From Oegoconia quadripuncta (Eukaryota; Arthropoda; Insecta; Lepidoptera; Autostichidae): 64,000 nt of DNA. The DNA lies in NCBI GenBank assembly GCA_949316235.1, contig OX438753.1:16722496-16786495 (forward strand), in the 5' to 3' direction. The translations under genes were made by a program, and so were the position numbers. This document shows, piece by piece, positions 1 through 11,754 of this stretch (the stretch's first letter is position 1; the number at the start of each line of letters is the position of its first letter). Under the pieces are notes generated by a model, which saw nothing but the letters and a program-made list of their open reading frames with translations, did no database searches and was not told the DNA's origin.

Positions 1-200
1 AAGGGTTTTTATATTACAAAATTATTAATTATTATTTTATATTATAATATCTCATTATTAATTGTGAAATAGCCTGGTTATACGAACGGGCTGGTTATGT
101 CCATGAATGTTTATCATCTGAATAATCTGATATTTTATAATATGCTTTCTTAATAAGTTTCTGTTTTATAGTAGGTATCTTTAAAATCCCTTCGTATTAT
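1..200 (-). repeat. LINE 3'-UTR fragment (same family as 57375-58025)
   Basis: The stretch from the 'ggttatgtccatgaatg' segment to 'ctgttttatagtaggt' aligns by eye with 57600-57690, the 3' end of the LINE on the minus strand. It is diverged, and its 5' part lies outside or is missing. Confidence 0.55.
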
Positions 201-534
201 TTCCTTACATGATATTTTCAATTACTAGGGGGTTTTCAAATTTTCATTCAATTTGTGTAGGTCTGTACAACCTTATGAGTGAATGACATAAAAGAGGTGT
301 GTCAGGATCGTAGTAAGTGGAAGTCTGTAGTCTTTGCCTACCCCTACGGGAAACAGGCGTGACTTTGTGTACGTTGTGACATAATGTACGGAATTGATTT
401 ATTTACGCAATATCAGGGTTAATTATTGATTGATTTTAGAGTTGGTCCCATAGTAAACAGAATCCGATTGCATGAATTAATTGTGATCCATACCGTATAA
501 ATTGATTGATATATACATTTATTTTGGATTTGGA

Positions 535-695
535 ATTATCTAATCCCAAACTAGGTAAAGCTAATGTATACTAGTTAACGAATGAACATACAAAAATATT
601 AATATAAACATTCATGACTCCGTAACAAATGCTCGTATTCTTCAGGTAAAATTCGAACCCGCAACAATACCGCCTCATATACCAATCAGCCATTT
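535..695 (-). repeat. SINE-C copy, degenerate
   Basis: It shows the SINE-C body: a 'ctagttaacgaatgaacatac' analogue of the 'ctagataacggataaacatac' core, 'catgactc', and the complement of a tRNA B-box 'ttcgaacccgcaac'. The tRNA-like head is at the right end, so it lies on the minus strand. It is heavily mutated. Confidence 0.6.
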
Positions 696-744
696 CTGCC
701 AACTCGGCAGTGATACGGGTGAACCTATATACTTGGCAATTTCA

Positions 745-1000
745 TATCTGAGTGCTGTGTGTTTCGGCACTAGAATAGAACCTACACTCACCTCTTCCCG
801 TGGCACTTTCCACCAAAAAACCTATAGATTTGCACGTTTTAACGGTGATGGGGTGACCCCCTGTCACGTGTGTATTTCCGTATATTTTATAATGTGAACC
901 GTTTCAATCATTAATCTAATATTTGGAACACCCAAACACTAATGTTGGGATATCTGTAACCACCCAATTTGGGACAAAGGTCGTGACATTATGTATGTAT
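745..1000 (+). repeat. Repeat family F copy 1
   Basis: Family F is a repeat of about 300 bp with landmarks 'ctcttcccgtgg', 'tttccaccaaaaaac', 'gatttgcacgtttta', 'gtgtatttccgtatatttt', 'gggatatctgtaaccaccc' and 'gtcgtgacattatgta'. The class is unassigned. This copy is near full length. Confidence 0.65.
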
Positions 1001-3000
1001 TACAATCAGCTGCAAATATCTGTTACGTCTTTCGAATCGCCTTTTGCCCAACTTTGATCATTATACAAATTAAAATATTCGAATGATTGTTTTACGTAAC
1101 GATTATGAATTATAGAGAGGACGCCATTTAGGATGTGTTCAAGAAATCGTAACAAACTGATATAAGTGTGATAATTTGCATTTTTATTAAGATGCAACAC
1201 TATTTCATTAAAAACATTGTAAAGTGTAACATATAGTGCAATGTAGATTAATTTCTACGTCAGTAAAATTTTGTAGTATTAAAAAATAGTTTATAGATTA
1301 CGATTGAGAAGAATCCAATTATAATCCAATAGAAACACATAATTTTTGTGATGTAACTTCCCATAATCATAAAGTTCCTGATTTTTTGTAAAAGGATAGA
1401 GTACTAATATAATAAAAATATATTTCTAACCATTCTATACCTTGTTTTAGGTGTATTCGTAGCTTAAGAATTACTTATTCTATAAAACCCGATTTTAGTT
1501 ATAAAATCTACAATATTAAATCAAAGTTGCCACTGTAGAAGATGCTAAGACCCCTTAAAACAATTTTCTAGGAAAATAGCCAATGGCTACTTTATATTTA
1601 CTGAAAATAGTTGATTGAGGCGTGATATTTGCCGTCGGTGGAATTTATCATAAACATAAAGAAGTTATTTATCGATTTTTTTGAAAATAGTTATAGGACT
1701 TTTAAGTATATTCTCCGACGCAATGAAATTCGCAGTGGTAATTTTAATCTTGTTTTATAACTATTTTAGTTATGTTTTATAACGCTTTGTTAGAAAACAT
1801 TTTTATTCTATCACAGACAGGTAGGTACTCCTTCCATGTGCAAAAAATCATGGCCATTAATATTGTAGGAAGTTAAAAGTGTATCCTTACTTAACTATTA
1901 TAAATCCATTATTTGTTTCTATTATTTGTCCATCGTAATCTATCTGCATCACTATCCCACACTGCAAAGTTTTAAAGACAGACAAATTATTGTCCGATTT
2001 TCCTTATAAAGAAAGTCCTGCTTGATTGGAATTATGGTAAAGATGACATGTCAGGGAAATATTATTTCAGACTGTAAGTAGGTACTGTATATTTGTGCCA
2101 TGCCATAATAATACAGTTGTACATTATGTTTCAGTTAGAACACAAGAGTCAGAAATATTGTTTTTAATATATGTATGGTATTTTATGTATTTTGCCAGTT
2201 CAAGTTTAATCCTGAAGTTTTCCTGTCCAAATAAAATTCAATGACCTTTAACTTTTCGACAATGTTTAAAACGCCGCCAAATATATTTCTCCACGTTTGC
2301 GTCTCATGTGGTGGTGTGATAAAATACGGGATAAAATACGGTTGTAGACGTATGTATATAGCATTTATGTGGGCTGAGAGATAAGTACCGAACCTACATT
2401 AATTACAGCCATTTCCATCTTCCGTAAGTTGACAGTGAATTGTAGAAGATTTTTGGCGGCTTCTTGTGGGAACACGAAAACTCAATCATACCCTTATATT
2501 TCCACTTCCTTTCTAATGTTCATTATGTTATTCGATAACAAGGATAAATTAAATTAACCTAAAAATTTACATATTTATCTATTGATCTGGCAAGGCCGGA
2601 AGTGATATAAGTGCGTTGCCTTTTTGTACATTGATTTTTAGATTTTGTTCCGCATTGGCCGCATTTTTAGGTTCAGTTGCAGGTCTAAGACAGATCTTCT
2701 ACATTGCAGTGTATTAAAATTTATAGATGATAGTATTTTACTTGCTCATACATTAATCTGAAAATTTTTTTCCCCACATCGCAGTCAATGTACTGGTTTT
2801 CAAGTGAACATTTCACGAAATAACAGTTAACTTTGTTAAATGCATCATGCGCCCTTTATATTTTCAATCTGATAAACTTTTTAGTAAAAAAAAATATTTT
2901 TCAGCTACTAACAATAAATTAATCACATAGACGGACATAGCTTCAATCTAATAACATTGCATCCGGGGTCAAAAAAAATAACAGTCGCCATGATGTTCAA
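1001..3000. other. AT-rich stretch without recognisable content
   Basis: No coding frame with protein-like character and no repeat family used elsewhere in this window was seen. The short open frame at 1006-1200 (minus) has no recognisable features. Confidence 0.4.
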
Positions 3001-3002
3001 TC

Positions 3003-3200
3003 AATCAAGTGTACTTTATTGCACGATACATATGGATTTCATTTTATTGTAGAAAGTTTAGCTAGACTTGTACAACTAGGCGGTTTTATCGCTAATCAAA
3101 TCGCTATGCAAACACAAATCAAACACATCACGATTAATATTACATTTAAATTTAATCTATCAGATAACCATTCCTATACCTATAGTGTTCCTATTAGGTC
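3003..3200 (-). repeat. LINE 3'-end fragment
   Basis: 'tactttattgcacgatac' followed by 'ggcggttttatcgctaatc' resembles the reverse complement of a retrotransposon tail (gtgcaataaagta). A related piece with the same 'ggcggtcttatcgctgat' motif is at 45344-45482. Here it directly abuts a SINE-A copy. Confidence 0.5.
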
Positions 3201-3206
3201 GGAACC

Positions 3207-3540
3207 ACCTCCGTGGCTCAATGTAAACAACATTGGGTTTACGATTCGGAGGTCGCGGGTTCGATCCCCAGCGGGGTACATGTTTAAGTACTCGGTTTGG
3301 TTGGTGGTAGGACATTTTAAATGTCCGCCTGGCTAGCTACCACCATCTTATCTAAATCTGCCGCCAAGCAGCAATGTTAATAGCATTGTTGTGTTCCGGT
3401 TGTCAGAGATAAGATAGCCAGTCCCCCAAATGTGTTGGGGTTTCCGGGTCAGTACGCTTCCACCTTCGACCTCATCTTCACTTAACATCAGGTGTGATTA
3501 AGGTCAAGTACGAACCTGTCGTGCATAAAAAAAAAGAAAA
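3207..3540 (+). repeat. SINE-A copy 1, full length reference
   Basis: This is a tRNA-derived SINE of about 330 bp. The head starts 'ctccgtggctcaatgtaaac' (A-box-like GTGGCTCAATG) and contains the B-box-like 'gggttcgatccccagcgggg'. The body holds 'tcggtttggttggtgg', 'tccgcctggctagctacca', 'gataagatagccagtc' and 'catcttcacttaacatcagg', and ends 'gtgcat' plus an A-tail. It is the most complete copy here and served as the standard for the others. Confidence 0.85.
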
Positions 3541-3544
3541 GAAC

Positions 3545-4205
3545 CATTGCAGTATGTTCTCATACCAGTCTAATTTAGAAATATTCCCATATATTATGTA
3601 CTACATTGTCCTGGTTTTTTGTTCTGTTGAATGTGTATCATTCATTATATGCAATAAAGTGTTAAATAAATAAATATGTATGTTTACACTTTGCATACAT
3701 AACCTATTTATTTTATGCGTATGTAACCATAACTTGTGATTAAGTCCAAGTGCCATCCTGTGTTTTTTTTGGGCTATGTTGTATTATTGTTGTTTTTAAC
3801 GTAGTACGTACATGTGAATAAAAAATATAACATGTGTGCATTGTTCGTTTAGCTACAATAATGTGACGGTTACCAAGCAGTAACACAGCTGAAATTCAAA
3901 TAGCCAACAACTATACGACTGGTTATAGACAGATTCATTTCTGAAATGGGGAATATATTTACTTCTTTATATATCCGGGATATTACGTTTCGTCCATTTT
4001 CCATACACCGTTTATTGCTGATATATTAGTCCTGCATGGTATTTTTATTGATATTAAAATAATCATCAATTAACTTGCTTAGTTTGTGAGTGGGGTTTAA
4101 GAATGACAATTTATTTTAGAATCGAACAACTAAGAAGTAATTAAATGTGATTGTTGGATACTACCTTAAAGCGTATACCTAATAAAAGGTATTCCAAAGA
4201 AAAGT
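3545..4205. other. Intergenic; only a small retroposon-like tail
   Basis: At 3625-3680 there is 'gcaataaagtgttaaataaataaata', which looks like a plus-strand LINE or retroposon 3' end with an (AAAT)n tail. Nothing else was recognised. Confidence 0.35.
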
Positions 4206-4214
4206 TACATTTGG

Positions 4215-4560
4215 TACATCGATTCATAACGGACTAGTCATCATCATCGTCGTATCAGTTACAGGACTAGAACATAGGCTTCCCGTAGATTTCCAGAGTT
4301 CTTCGTTGGAAGCGGTCTGCATCCGGACTTCCCGCGATTCCAACCTTGTTCCTGCTTGCCAGTGTTGTCTCCAATCAAGGACTTTAATGTCCTCAGATCA
4401 TCAGTTATTAGAGCTATGTGCCCGAACGCAGGCTATCCGATTTGGACTCGATGATTGACCTGCTTCTCGAAGTTGCACTTACCTAATATGTTTTGTCCTA
4501 GGTAGACGTGCTCATTTACAGCTTCGGTAATGGAGTTCCCAACTGATATTAGTGTGGCCC
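4215..4560 (-). pseudogene. RTE-like LINE 3' fragment
   Basis: 'catcatcatcgtcgtatcagttacaggac', 'ttcgttggaagcggtctgcatcc' and the following bases are the antisense of the RTE-type C-terminus and tail found also at 55785-55875 and 62925-63240. No frame is intact. Confidence 0.5.
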
Positions 4561-4954
4561 GTGTCCACATAACTTTATTCGCCCATTATGTATTAGCGTT
4601 AAGCCGCCCTTCATGTATTCCTTCATGAACTAAAAGCTCCGCTAGACATTTTCGCTTCTTCTTTTACTAATGACTACTGCTGATAAGTATCGACCTAGGC
4701 CTTTCTCAGCGACACTGGGTTAGAACACGCACTCTAACGGCATGCAACAGTAGGCAAAAGGGTTTGAAGGGTGCCCGCGGAGGCTCGAACCTCGGAATGG
4801 GTCATTGTATGGGGGAATAATTCTGTTTGTCTCTTACTATCATGTCTGAAAAGAGAATATTTGACCCAATTAAATATAAATCGTATATCTCTCGCCGATT
4901 AAGATTAATTCAATTTAAAAAACTTAGAAACTTGAAGTAGAAAAAATCTATTTA

Positions 4955-5158
4955 ACTAATATTATAAATGCGAAAGTTTGGATGTTTGTTTATTTGTTTG
5001 TTTGTGGCTCAAATATGTTGATTTGGATGAAATTTGGTATACAGGTAGAATATACCCTGGATTTTTATCCCGATAAAGTGAGTAGTTCCCACGGGAAAAA
5101 CAAATTTCCTCGATAAAGTTATTCCACGCAGGCGAAGCCGCGGGCGGAAAGCTAGTCA
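4955..5158 (+). mobile_element. Helitron-like (family H) copy 1, near full length
   Basis: The left end is 'actaatattataaatgcgaaag' in type. Next comes 'tttggatgaaatttggtatac', then 'cgataaagtgagtagttccc', and the right end is 'gcgaagccgcgggcggaaagctagt'. This is the very common lepidopteran non-autonomous element, which I recall being treated as Helitron-like (Lep1-type); that class is from memory. No terminal inverted repeats were seen, as expected for that class. Confidence 0.7.
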
Positions 5159-5317
5159 TTAATATACAAAGTTTATTTTATCATGGAAAGATCCAAAAGT
5201 ATTTCGGTAGCCAAACTATAAGATGCAATTACCTACATAACTATAACAAATTATATAAAACATTACATTGTGTTATAATTATGGACCTTGTGTACGTTTT
5301 AAAGTCTCAAATATAGA

Positions 5318-5780
5318 CGTGCGTGATGTTAGAATTCACAAAGGTGATTTCAACTATTTCAACAATATCCAAAAACTGTGCCGAAATAGTGCCAAATAGT
5401 GCCCAGAGGAAATAAATAGTGCGACTGTAGTTTAAAAGTTATTCAATTTTATAAGTAGGCTTTCTTGCGTCACATGTTGCTGGATTCCTCATTCACATAC
5501 GCAGAGACTGTTTTACCTATGATTATTATTTATATACCAAATAACTATGCCAAAATAGTGCCACCGAAATATACAAAATCCATAAATAGTTATTTAAAAA
5601 CAACGAAGTTAATTTGATGTCTTTGTGTGGTCTGCGCATGATTCGTATTATACTTGTATTGAATAATTCTTAAACTATGGTGGCACAAATTTAGGCACAA
5701 TTTGGCACTATTTACGCACAGTTTTTTGACTTTGTCAAAATAGCTGAATTCCACGTTGTGAATTCTAGCATCACGTTTTC
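5318..5780. mobile_element. Fold-back MITE with imperfect long inverted arms
   Basis: The left arm ('gtgatgttagaattcacaa', then 'aaactgtgccgaaatagtgccaaatagtgcc') pairs with the right arm ('ggcacaatttggcactattt', then 'cacagttttttgac' and 'ttgtgaattctagcatcac'). The arms exceed 90 bp and the element is about 460 bp. Repeated 'aatagtgcc' units occur inside. No open frame is present. Confidence 0.65.
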
Positions 5781-5818
5781 GTTTGTAGGCTTTATAAATA
5801 TATTACTTAGAGATAATT

Positions 5819-5836
5819 AGATATATATATATATAT
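5819..5836. repeat. (AT)n microsatellite
   Basis: An uninterrupted at-dinucleotide run of about nine units. Confidence 0.9.
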
Positions 5837-6242
5837 AGCTTCTTGGGTTGGGCCAAATTTCAACTTCATAGTAGTGCATAGTAACTTGGAAGTAAAAGAG
5901 CTATACATACCGACTTGCTTGGCCAAACTAGGTTGCTTGTTTGACTACGGAAGAAGACATATCTAAACGGTGGATCATCCACCACCACCACCGGCTAAGT
6001 TTTATAGCATTATCGTCATCATATCTGAGATAGGACGCCCATTTCTAAACATAGGCCTCCATCGTAACACATATAAATAATTTGATACTGATATGATCAT
6101 ACTTCAAGTTGCATAGTTATTGCCAAATCATGATGTTCGGGATGCGGTACAATCGGTTACGGCACTGTGAGGGCTGGTACAATGATCGCAATTTCTGTCA
6201 CTTTTCCACCTTTTTCGAAAATTCTACGTGAATTTAGAAGTA

Positions 6243-6460
6243 TAAATAAAATAAATAAATATTTGGAACAGTTACACCAATCATCTAGTTCCAAAATAAG
6301 CAAAGTTTGTACTATGGATACTAGATAACGGATAAACATACATACTTATTCTTATAAATATCCCTGACTCGCCAATAAATGTTCGTATTCGTCAAACATT
6401 TACCCCTCGCGGGATTCGAACCCGTAACCATTGGTTTCGTAGATACCAACCAACCATTGA
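6243..6460 (-). repeat. SINE-C copy 2
   Basis: The complement of the SINE-C head ('gggattcgaacccgtaacc', 'attggtttcg') is at the right end. The body landmarks are 'caccaatcatctagttcc', 'actatggatactagataacg' and 'gataaacatacat'. The tail is a taaa-rich run at the left end. This is a minus-strand insertion. Confidence 0.8.
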
Positions 6461-6479
6461 TAGTTGTGTAGTTGATAGT

Positions 6480-8250
6480 GATCAACTACACACTAATTGG
6501 TGGTTTATATATAACGTACTAATTTTTAATCGTTTTTGCTAATTACCCGTATTCAACCGCCTTATTCAATTCATATTACCTTAACGTCGCTTAAAAATAC
6601 TTAAAATTGTATAATCTTCACAACGTAAATGCCATTTTCATTGCGTCTATTTATTAATTATTCATTGTGATTCTTCGTAAAAGACAGAAATTACAGAAAT
6701 AGCGACGTTGCCAGCCCGTACCTCACCCCATTTCACACGTTTAATGGCGCTATCCAGCATATTTGGATAATACATAATACTCTTCGTAAGTCACTAACAT
6801 TGTACTGGCGCGGCACAACTTGCTCGGCGTGTGCGCGGTCCTTTAGATCCATCGTTCTGACGTCTTTCCGGGTTTGACCCACCATTCACTTTCGCTGGGC
6901 TTAATAGTACTCCTCTAACATCAGTGTGTTCTCGTTTCACTTGATTATACGGAACACAGATTTCGACGTTGGACTTATGAAGAGGTTAATTATTTGGAAT
7001 TTCCTTAATACAGTATTCTGTACTAAAATTAGAAAAACGGAATATTTAACGAATCATCTCGGTATTTATCCGAATGCTCCAGTAAGTAGGGTATGTTTGT
7101 CTTGACCACTTCTGAAGTGCAAAGTGTGGTTAGATTCGTCGTGATACCCAGCGTGTCATAGGAAATATTTTATGGTATAAAATGAAATAATCGAGCATTC
7201 CAGTGGCCATTCAATGGATGATGGATTTTGGAGAGTCGTCTTTTAGTCCTTTTTTTTAGATTTCGGGTTTTTGATTTGAATGTTTGCCTGACAATTATTA
7301 CTGAATAATTGTTGAAGGTATTTACTTGCATAGACGCCTAGATATAACCTCAAATTTTTATCATCTCTGTCTTTGCGTTGGGGTTCAAATATGGCAAGTA
7401 TTTTGAGAATTGACTCTTATTTGGATATTTACCAATACAAATTTTAATTTAATTATATATTTTGTAACCGACTGAATATATTGCACCCTTCTGGCTATAT
7501 TGTTTTATATATATGTGGGATTCTTTTTCGCTAATAATATCCAAACAGCTGAATGGATTTAAATTAATGAGGTAACGTTAGATTCATCGTGAAGTGTCAT
7601 GGAATAGGTTACGTCACGTAAAAGTAAATTAACGCGTTAAAGTTTAAGTAAACGTTATAGATAAAGTTTGTCAAAATGAAAGAAGAAAATTGTTCTAGGA
7701 CTATAATATGGATATCATAGGAAAGTGGTCATCATGAAGCTTCTAAAATTATATATAAAGTGAGACATACTAAGCAATAGACATGTGAAGAGCTTCGAAA
7801 TCACATAGGCGTTTCCATCTTTTTAGTTGTCTCTTTACAGAGTTGGGGTAATTATACTAGGTACCTTAACAGTCGGGTTTTTAATTTTTTAAATATGACA
7901 GTCAAATCAGACGTCTAATAGCCGGGAGCCACACATTATACTTCACTCGTAACACAACTCAAAATGAAATTGAAAGTGAATAGAAAGTGGCGAGCAGTCG
8001 CTAAACCAAAAACGACTACCTAATGCAATAAATCATTCTATTTTTTACTTAAGTCATTATAGTAGATATACGTGGTTTTGTTGCGCCCGTAGTAGGTAAC
8101 AGATGACAGGTTATTGTTAGAGATCATGAAGTAATGAGTACTAACACACAACTTGTACATATTAATTTCATGTTACAGACATTAGAGTATAAGTACGCAT
8201 TTGACGTAAACTTGGAAAAGAGAATTTATGTCAAACGGAAGAGGGTTTAT
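6480..8250. other. Intergenic; GC-richer patch at 6795-6960, otherwise nothing recognised
   Basis: Around 6805-6910 the base composition rises (ggcgcggcacaacttgctcg, and onward) and is followed by 'acatcagtgtgttctcg', which contains an arthropod initiator-like TCAGT. No protein-like frame accompanies it. The rest is AT-rich and featureless to my eye. Confidence 0.3.
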
Positions 8251-8257
8251 CTCAAAC

Positions 8258-8405
8258 AAAGTCAAAGTCAAAAAATATTTATTTCGTAGGATAAAGATTA
8301 TCACTTGAAAACGTCACATTTTTTATCTTAATATTAAAATTATTGCATTTTTGCTCATTCGCAAAGCAGATTCCCCAGAGAAGAACGAGCAAGAAACTCA
8401 CGTCA
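8258..8405 (-). repeat. LINE 3'-UTR end, near-identical to 57390-57530
   Basis: 'caaaaaatatttatttcgta' through 'agaacgagcaagaaactca' matches the 3' end of the LINE at 57375-58025 almost base for base over about 135 bp, with a short (aagtc)n tail at its left. The element is severely 5' truncated. Confidence 0.75.
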
Positions 8406-8455
8406 TTCCATACAAACTTTCAAGTCTAAATTCTCCGAAATAAATAAACCTATTG

Positions 8456-8682
8456 TAATGAAACTTTATAAGTAGAAGCAGGATACATAGATCTAAAAAG
8501 TTAGTAGCAAACATTTTCTAAAAAAATTTTGGAACTAAATTAGAGCGATTTTAAGTTTTTCATAGTAACAGAAAAAAGGCATTGGATGCTTTTAAATACG
8601 ATATTTAGAAAATGTTTTTTACTATCCTTTATATCTATGTATCCTGCTTATACGTATAAAATTTCATTGCAAAAGCTAAGAG
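8456..8682. mobile_element. Inverted-repeat element, family shared with 61098-61322
   Basis: The left arm 'tgaaactttataagtagaag' plus 'caggatacatagatc' is inverted at the right as 'atctatgtatcctgcttata' plus 'cgtataaaatttcattgca'. The centre holds 'tctgttac' and 'attagagcgatttt' segments, which the second copy also has. It looks like a non-autonomous DNA element. Confidence 0.6.
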
Positions 8683-8910
8683 TAGCGTAAGATCGCCAGA
8701 CAATAATTTGCGGTAGAGTAAGTTTTAAAATCCCGACTCTAGAAGTGTATCATAAGTATGAAGTCTATGTCTCTGTGGCATTAGGAAACGGATTTTTATT
8801 TTCGAAAGCTGGTTTTTGCAAGATGATTCTTAGCCATGTTTGATGGAAATCAAGGATTAATTTTATAAGAATTAAACTTTATCCTTCAATTTTCAAATTC
8901 AAATTCAGAG

Positions 8911-9190
8911 AGCGTCGATGGCTCAGAGGTTAAGACGCGGTCTCCCAATTTAGGAGGACCGGGTTCGATACCTAGGCAGGCCATGTACCAATGAGTTTTT
9001 AAATTTAATTTAATTACTTCTGTGCATTTATACGACTGCTCTAATAACGGCGAAGGAAAACATCGTGAGGAAACCTGCATGCCTGAGAAATAAAAATTCA
9101 AAGGCATGTGAACTTCCCAACCCCCATTGGGCCATATTGGGCATATACGAGGGAACGCCTATATCCCTGCATAAATAAATAAATAAATAA
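8911..9190 (+). repeat. SINE-D copy 1 (tRNA-derived)
   Basis: The tRNA-like head is 'gcgtcgatggctcagaggtt' with B-box-like 'gggttcgatacc'. The body holds 'ggccatgtaccaatgag', 'ctgctctaataacggcgaagg', 'atcgtgaggaaacctgcatg', 'cacttcccaacccccattgg' in type, and 'cgcctatatccctgc', ending in an (aaat)n tail. It is full length or nearly so. Confidence 0.8.
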
Positions 9191-9345
9191 AAGGCATTTA
9201 TTCACCACAAAGTTAATTTAACAAGTAATTAATTGATTATAAATTAGGTCAAATTGTGATGAAAAGGTAGGGACTCAGCAGATTTGCTGATTTTCAGTCC
9301 CCCCCAAGTAGAGTAGTTGCTGCCACCAAGGAATTAATTATTATT
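9191..9345 (-). repeat. LINE 3'-end fragment
   Basis: 'ggcatttattcaccacaaag' and the rest down to 'ccaccaaggaattaa' resemble the antisense of a truncated LINE tail (gtgaataaatgcc). It directly follows the (aaat)n tail of SINE-D copy 1. Confidence 0.4.
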
Positions 9346-9666
9346 ACTCTATGAATAAATTTAAACATTCACTAAAAGCAAACAAAAAGAAAAAACTATA
9401 TCTAAAATAACTCAAAAACAACTACAAGTGATAAACTATAAAAAACATAAAAAGACACGATACGAGAAGGTATCATATAGGTAGGTATTTATAAATTTCA
9501 ATACTTATGTGTGATTGTGCGAGTGAATTTAATTGTTTTCAACTGCAGTGAGATGTTTACGGGCTGATGAGGATCCTTCAATTTAGGTAATGTGAATTTT
9601 AACACTGGTATATGGCCGTCTGATTCTCGCAATACTGTGTCTGACTGATTAATATCACTATACACT

Positions 9667-9775
9667 ATCAGAGATAAGATAGCCAGTCCCCCAAATGTGT
9701 TGGGGTTTCCGGATCAGTACGCTTCCACTTTCGCCCAAGTACCAATTCGGTGTGCATAAAAAAAACAATGGGATT
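9667..9775 (+). repeat. SINE-A copy 2, 3' part only
   Basis: It begins at 'tatcagagataagatagcca' and runs to 'ggtgtgcataaaaaaaa'. The tRNA head and centre are missing. Confidence 0.75.
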
Positions 9776-9779
9776 AAAT

Positions 9780-11025
9780 CAAAACAGTTCTTCGAAAACG
9801 TCAAAACAAATATGATATTGCATATGCATTTGACACCTATGATACCTAATTATTATTATAGCTAATTGACCTATATTTATATGTAAAAGTGATGCATGCT
9901 TGGTAAATGCAAAGATAGTTAAGTAGGTATATTGTACTTATAACGAATACTAGTAAAACACTCATATTCAAAACCTGCAATGAAAAACCGGCCAAGTACG
10001 GCTTTGCAGTCAGAATATACTTACATTATAAAATACAAACCATATTTGCATTGATTTAGGCCAATAAGTGGAGTTTCTAATAATTTTCAATAACGGTATA
10101 GAGAATCTTTAACCCTGAGGGTATTTTGGTTGCTATATAGTGTGGAACTAGATTGCGCTGTGTGCGGCCAAGAATATTTATTTATTACCAACAATAATTT
10201 GTTATGAAAAAATATTGAGAACAAATAATGAAACTAGACAGGAAAACAAACGAAACTACGTAGGTAAATTTCGTAATTAAAATTGAAAATACAATGTAAT
10301 TTTACATGGTATTCTGAGGACATTATCTTTACCATAAAGGATAACCTTTTAGGAGTCATTTTGAAAAAAACCGATGTTTTAAATGTAGGGTTTGTTTTTC
10401 ATTTCACTTATGCGATAGAGAAGTGCATGGATGAATTCGCAAGACTCTAAAAATGCCCTAAATATATTGGAAATTTATTTTACTTTTTCTGAGAGTTCCA
10501 ATACCTTGACCTTGTTGATCTCATAAAGAAATTGTACATAATAGTAAACTGATTAAATAGGGCGATTTTTGTAATGAAAATTCTTACGATTTTCTGGGTG
10601 ATTCTCATTTCTTTCAAATTTTGTGAATGGAAAGGTAAAATTCTAAATTGCGAACGGAGTTTGAGCGGTGGTTAGTGGTAGTCGGCAAATTTTAAATGCA
10701 TTAGGTAGAAAGTAGGTCTTTTTATGCATTTTTTAAAACCAATTCTTTTTTAAAATAAATTGTTAACGGAAGTCGTGTACATTCAGCATCACATTTATAT
10801 TACCGGCCAGAGTGGTCAATTATGCAGGGTGACAGATAGATGGCACGAAAAGCTACCAGAACCGGTATATGATTAACCTTAACTTTAAGAGTGTTTACAT
10901 CTGCGTTATCATTTGAAAACAATGAGGAATCAAGGAACAAGTTATTTTGTAAAAAAACAAATATCATCCTATTCGATTCACTTACTGATGAGGAATATAA
11001 GCCTCCATCGCAAAATAATTTCACA
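9780..11025. other. Intergenic, no defined element
   Basis: A short 'aaaaccggccaagtacgg' at about 9985 is a fragment of a repeat common in moth genomes. Otherwise nothing was recognised. Open frames near 10800-11024 and 10891-11145 run through AT-rich sequence and a hairpin and are not genes. Confidence 0.3.
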
Positions 11026-11030
11026 TGCCT

Positions 11031-11117
11031 GTACAGTCAGCTGCAGAGAAACCGGACCCCCCGTACTTGCAGTCATTATGTGAATTGGAGGTCTGGTTTC
11101 TCTGTAGCTGACTGTAC
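11031..11117. mobile_element. Short near-perfect palindrome (mini fold-back)
   Basis: 'gtacagtcagctgcagagaa' plus 'accggacc' pairs with 'ggtctggttt' plus 'ctctgtagctgactgtac'. The arms are 28 bp with two mismatches around a loop of about 31 bases. It starts and ends with GTAC. It could be a tiny MITE or the fused ends of one. Confidence 0.6.
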
Positions 11118-11394
11118 GAGTATGAGAGAAATAAATGTTTCATGATTGAATTTGTCATTTTTGACTATACAGTTAAAATTTAGAAAACCCCCGACAAAAA
11201 AAAAATTACATTATCTAGATAAACCAAACCAACTGTTTTAAAAGTTATCTTCGAAACGGCTTAACCGATTTCCATCAAATATTGCTATGCACTCTTTCCG
11301 GCGCCGGCGCAACCGGCGCGGCTTCTCAAAGGCTTAATATAGCAAAAACCTCACCCAACCGGACAACACATTACTGATTTATTCAAAAATTAAT

Positions 11395-11550
11395 TCATTC
11401 AAAGGGTTATGTATACGTTTTTTCAATAAAGTTCCTGTTGATATACAAAATCTTCCTTTCAATAAATTTAAAGATACCATAAAACAAACTTATTAAAATA
11501 GCATATTATAAAGTATCAGATTATTTGTTCAGTTCTAATGACAATACACT
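11395..11550 (+). pseudogene. LINE reverse-transcriptase C-terminal remnant
   Basis: The plus strand reads FFNKVPVDIQNLPFNKFKD then TIKQTY and a stop. This is the same protein end as at 57600-58025 (FYNKVPVDIQNLPLNKFKT). Only about 35 codons remain and frameshifts follow. Confidence 0.7.
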
Positions 11551-11754
11551 ATGCTGATGACATGAACTGATGCTGCGGCCAAATTCGTCTCCTCACGAGG
11601 GGAACTTCGTAACGGTTAATAGCAGGGATACCAAATTTTGCGTGACCTCATGCTGCAGCCGGGATTGACTACCCAAGCAGGGATCTCGGATACGAAATTT
11701 TGCAGGCAAGGTTAGGTTAGAATAATATGTGAAAATCATGATGTTAGCATTAAA

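Noticed and set aside
3019..3336. A 105-codon open frame on the plus strand
   Set aside because: It is made of a LINE tail and the SINE-A head. The frame ends inside the SINE.
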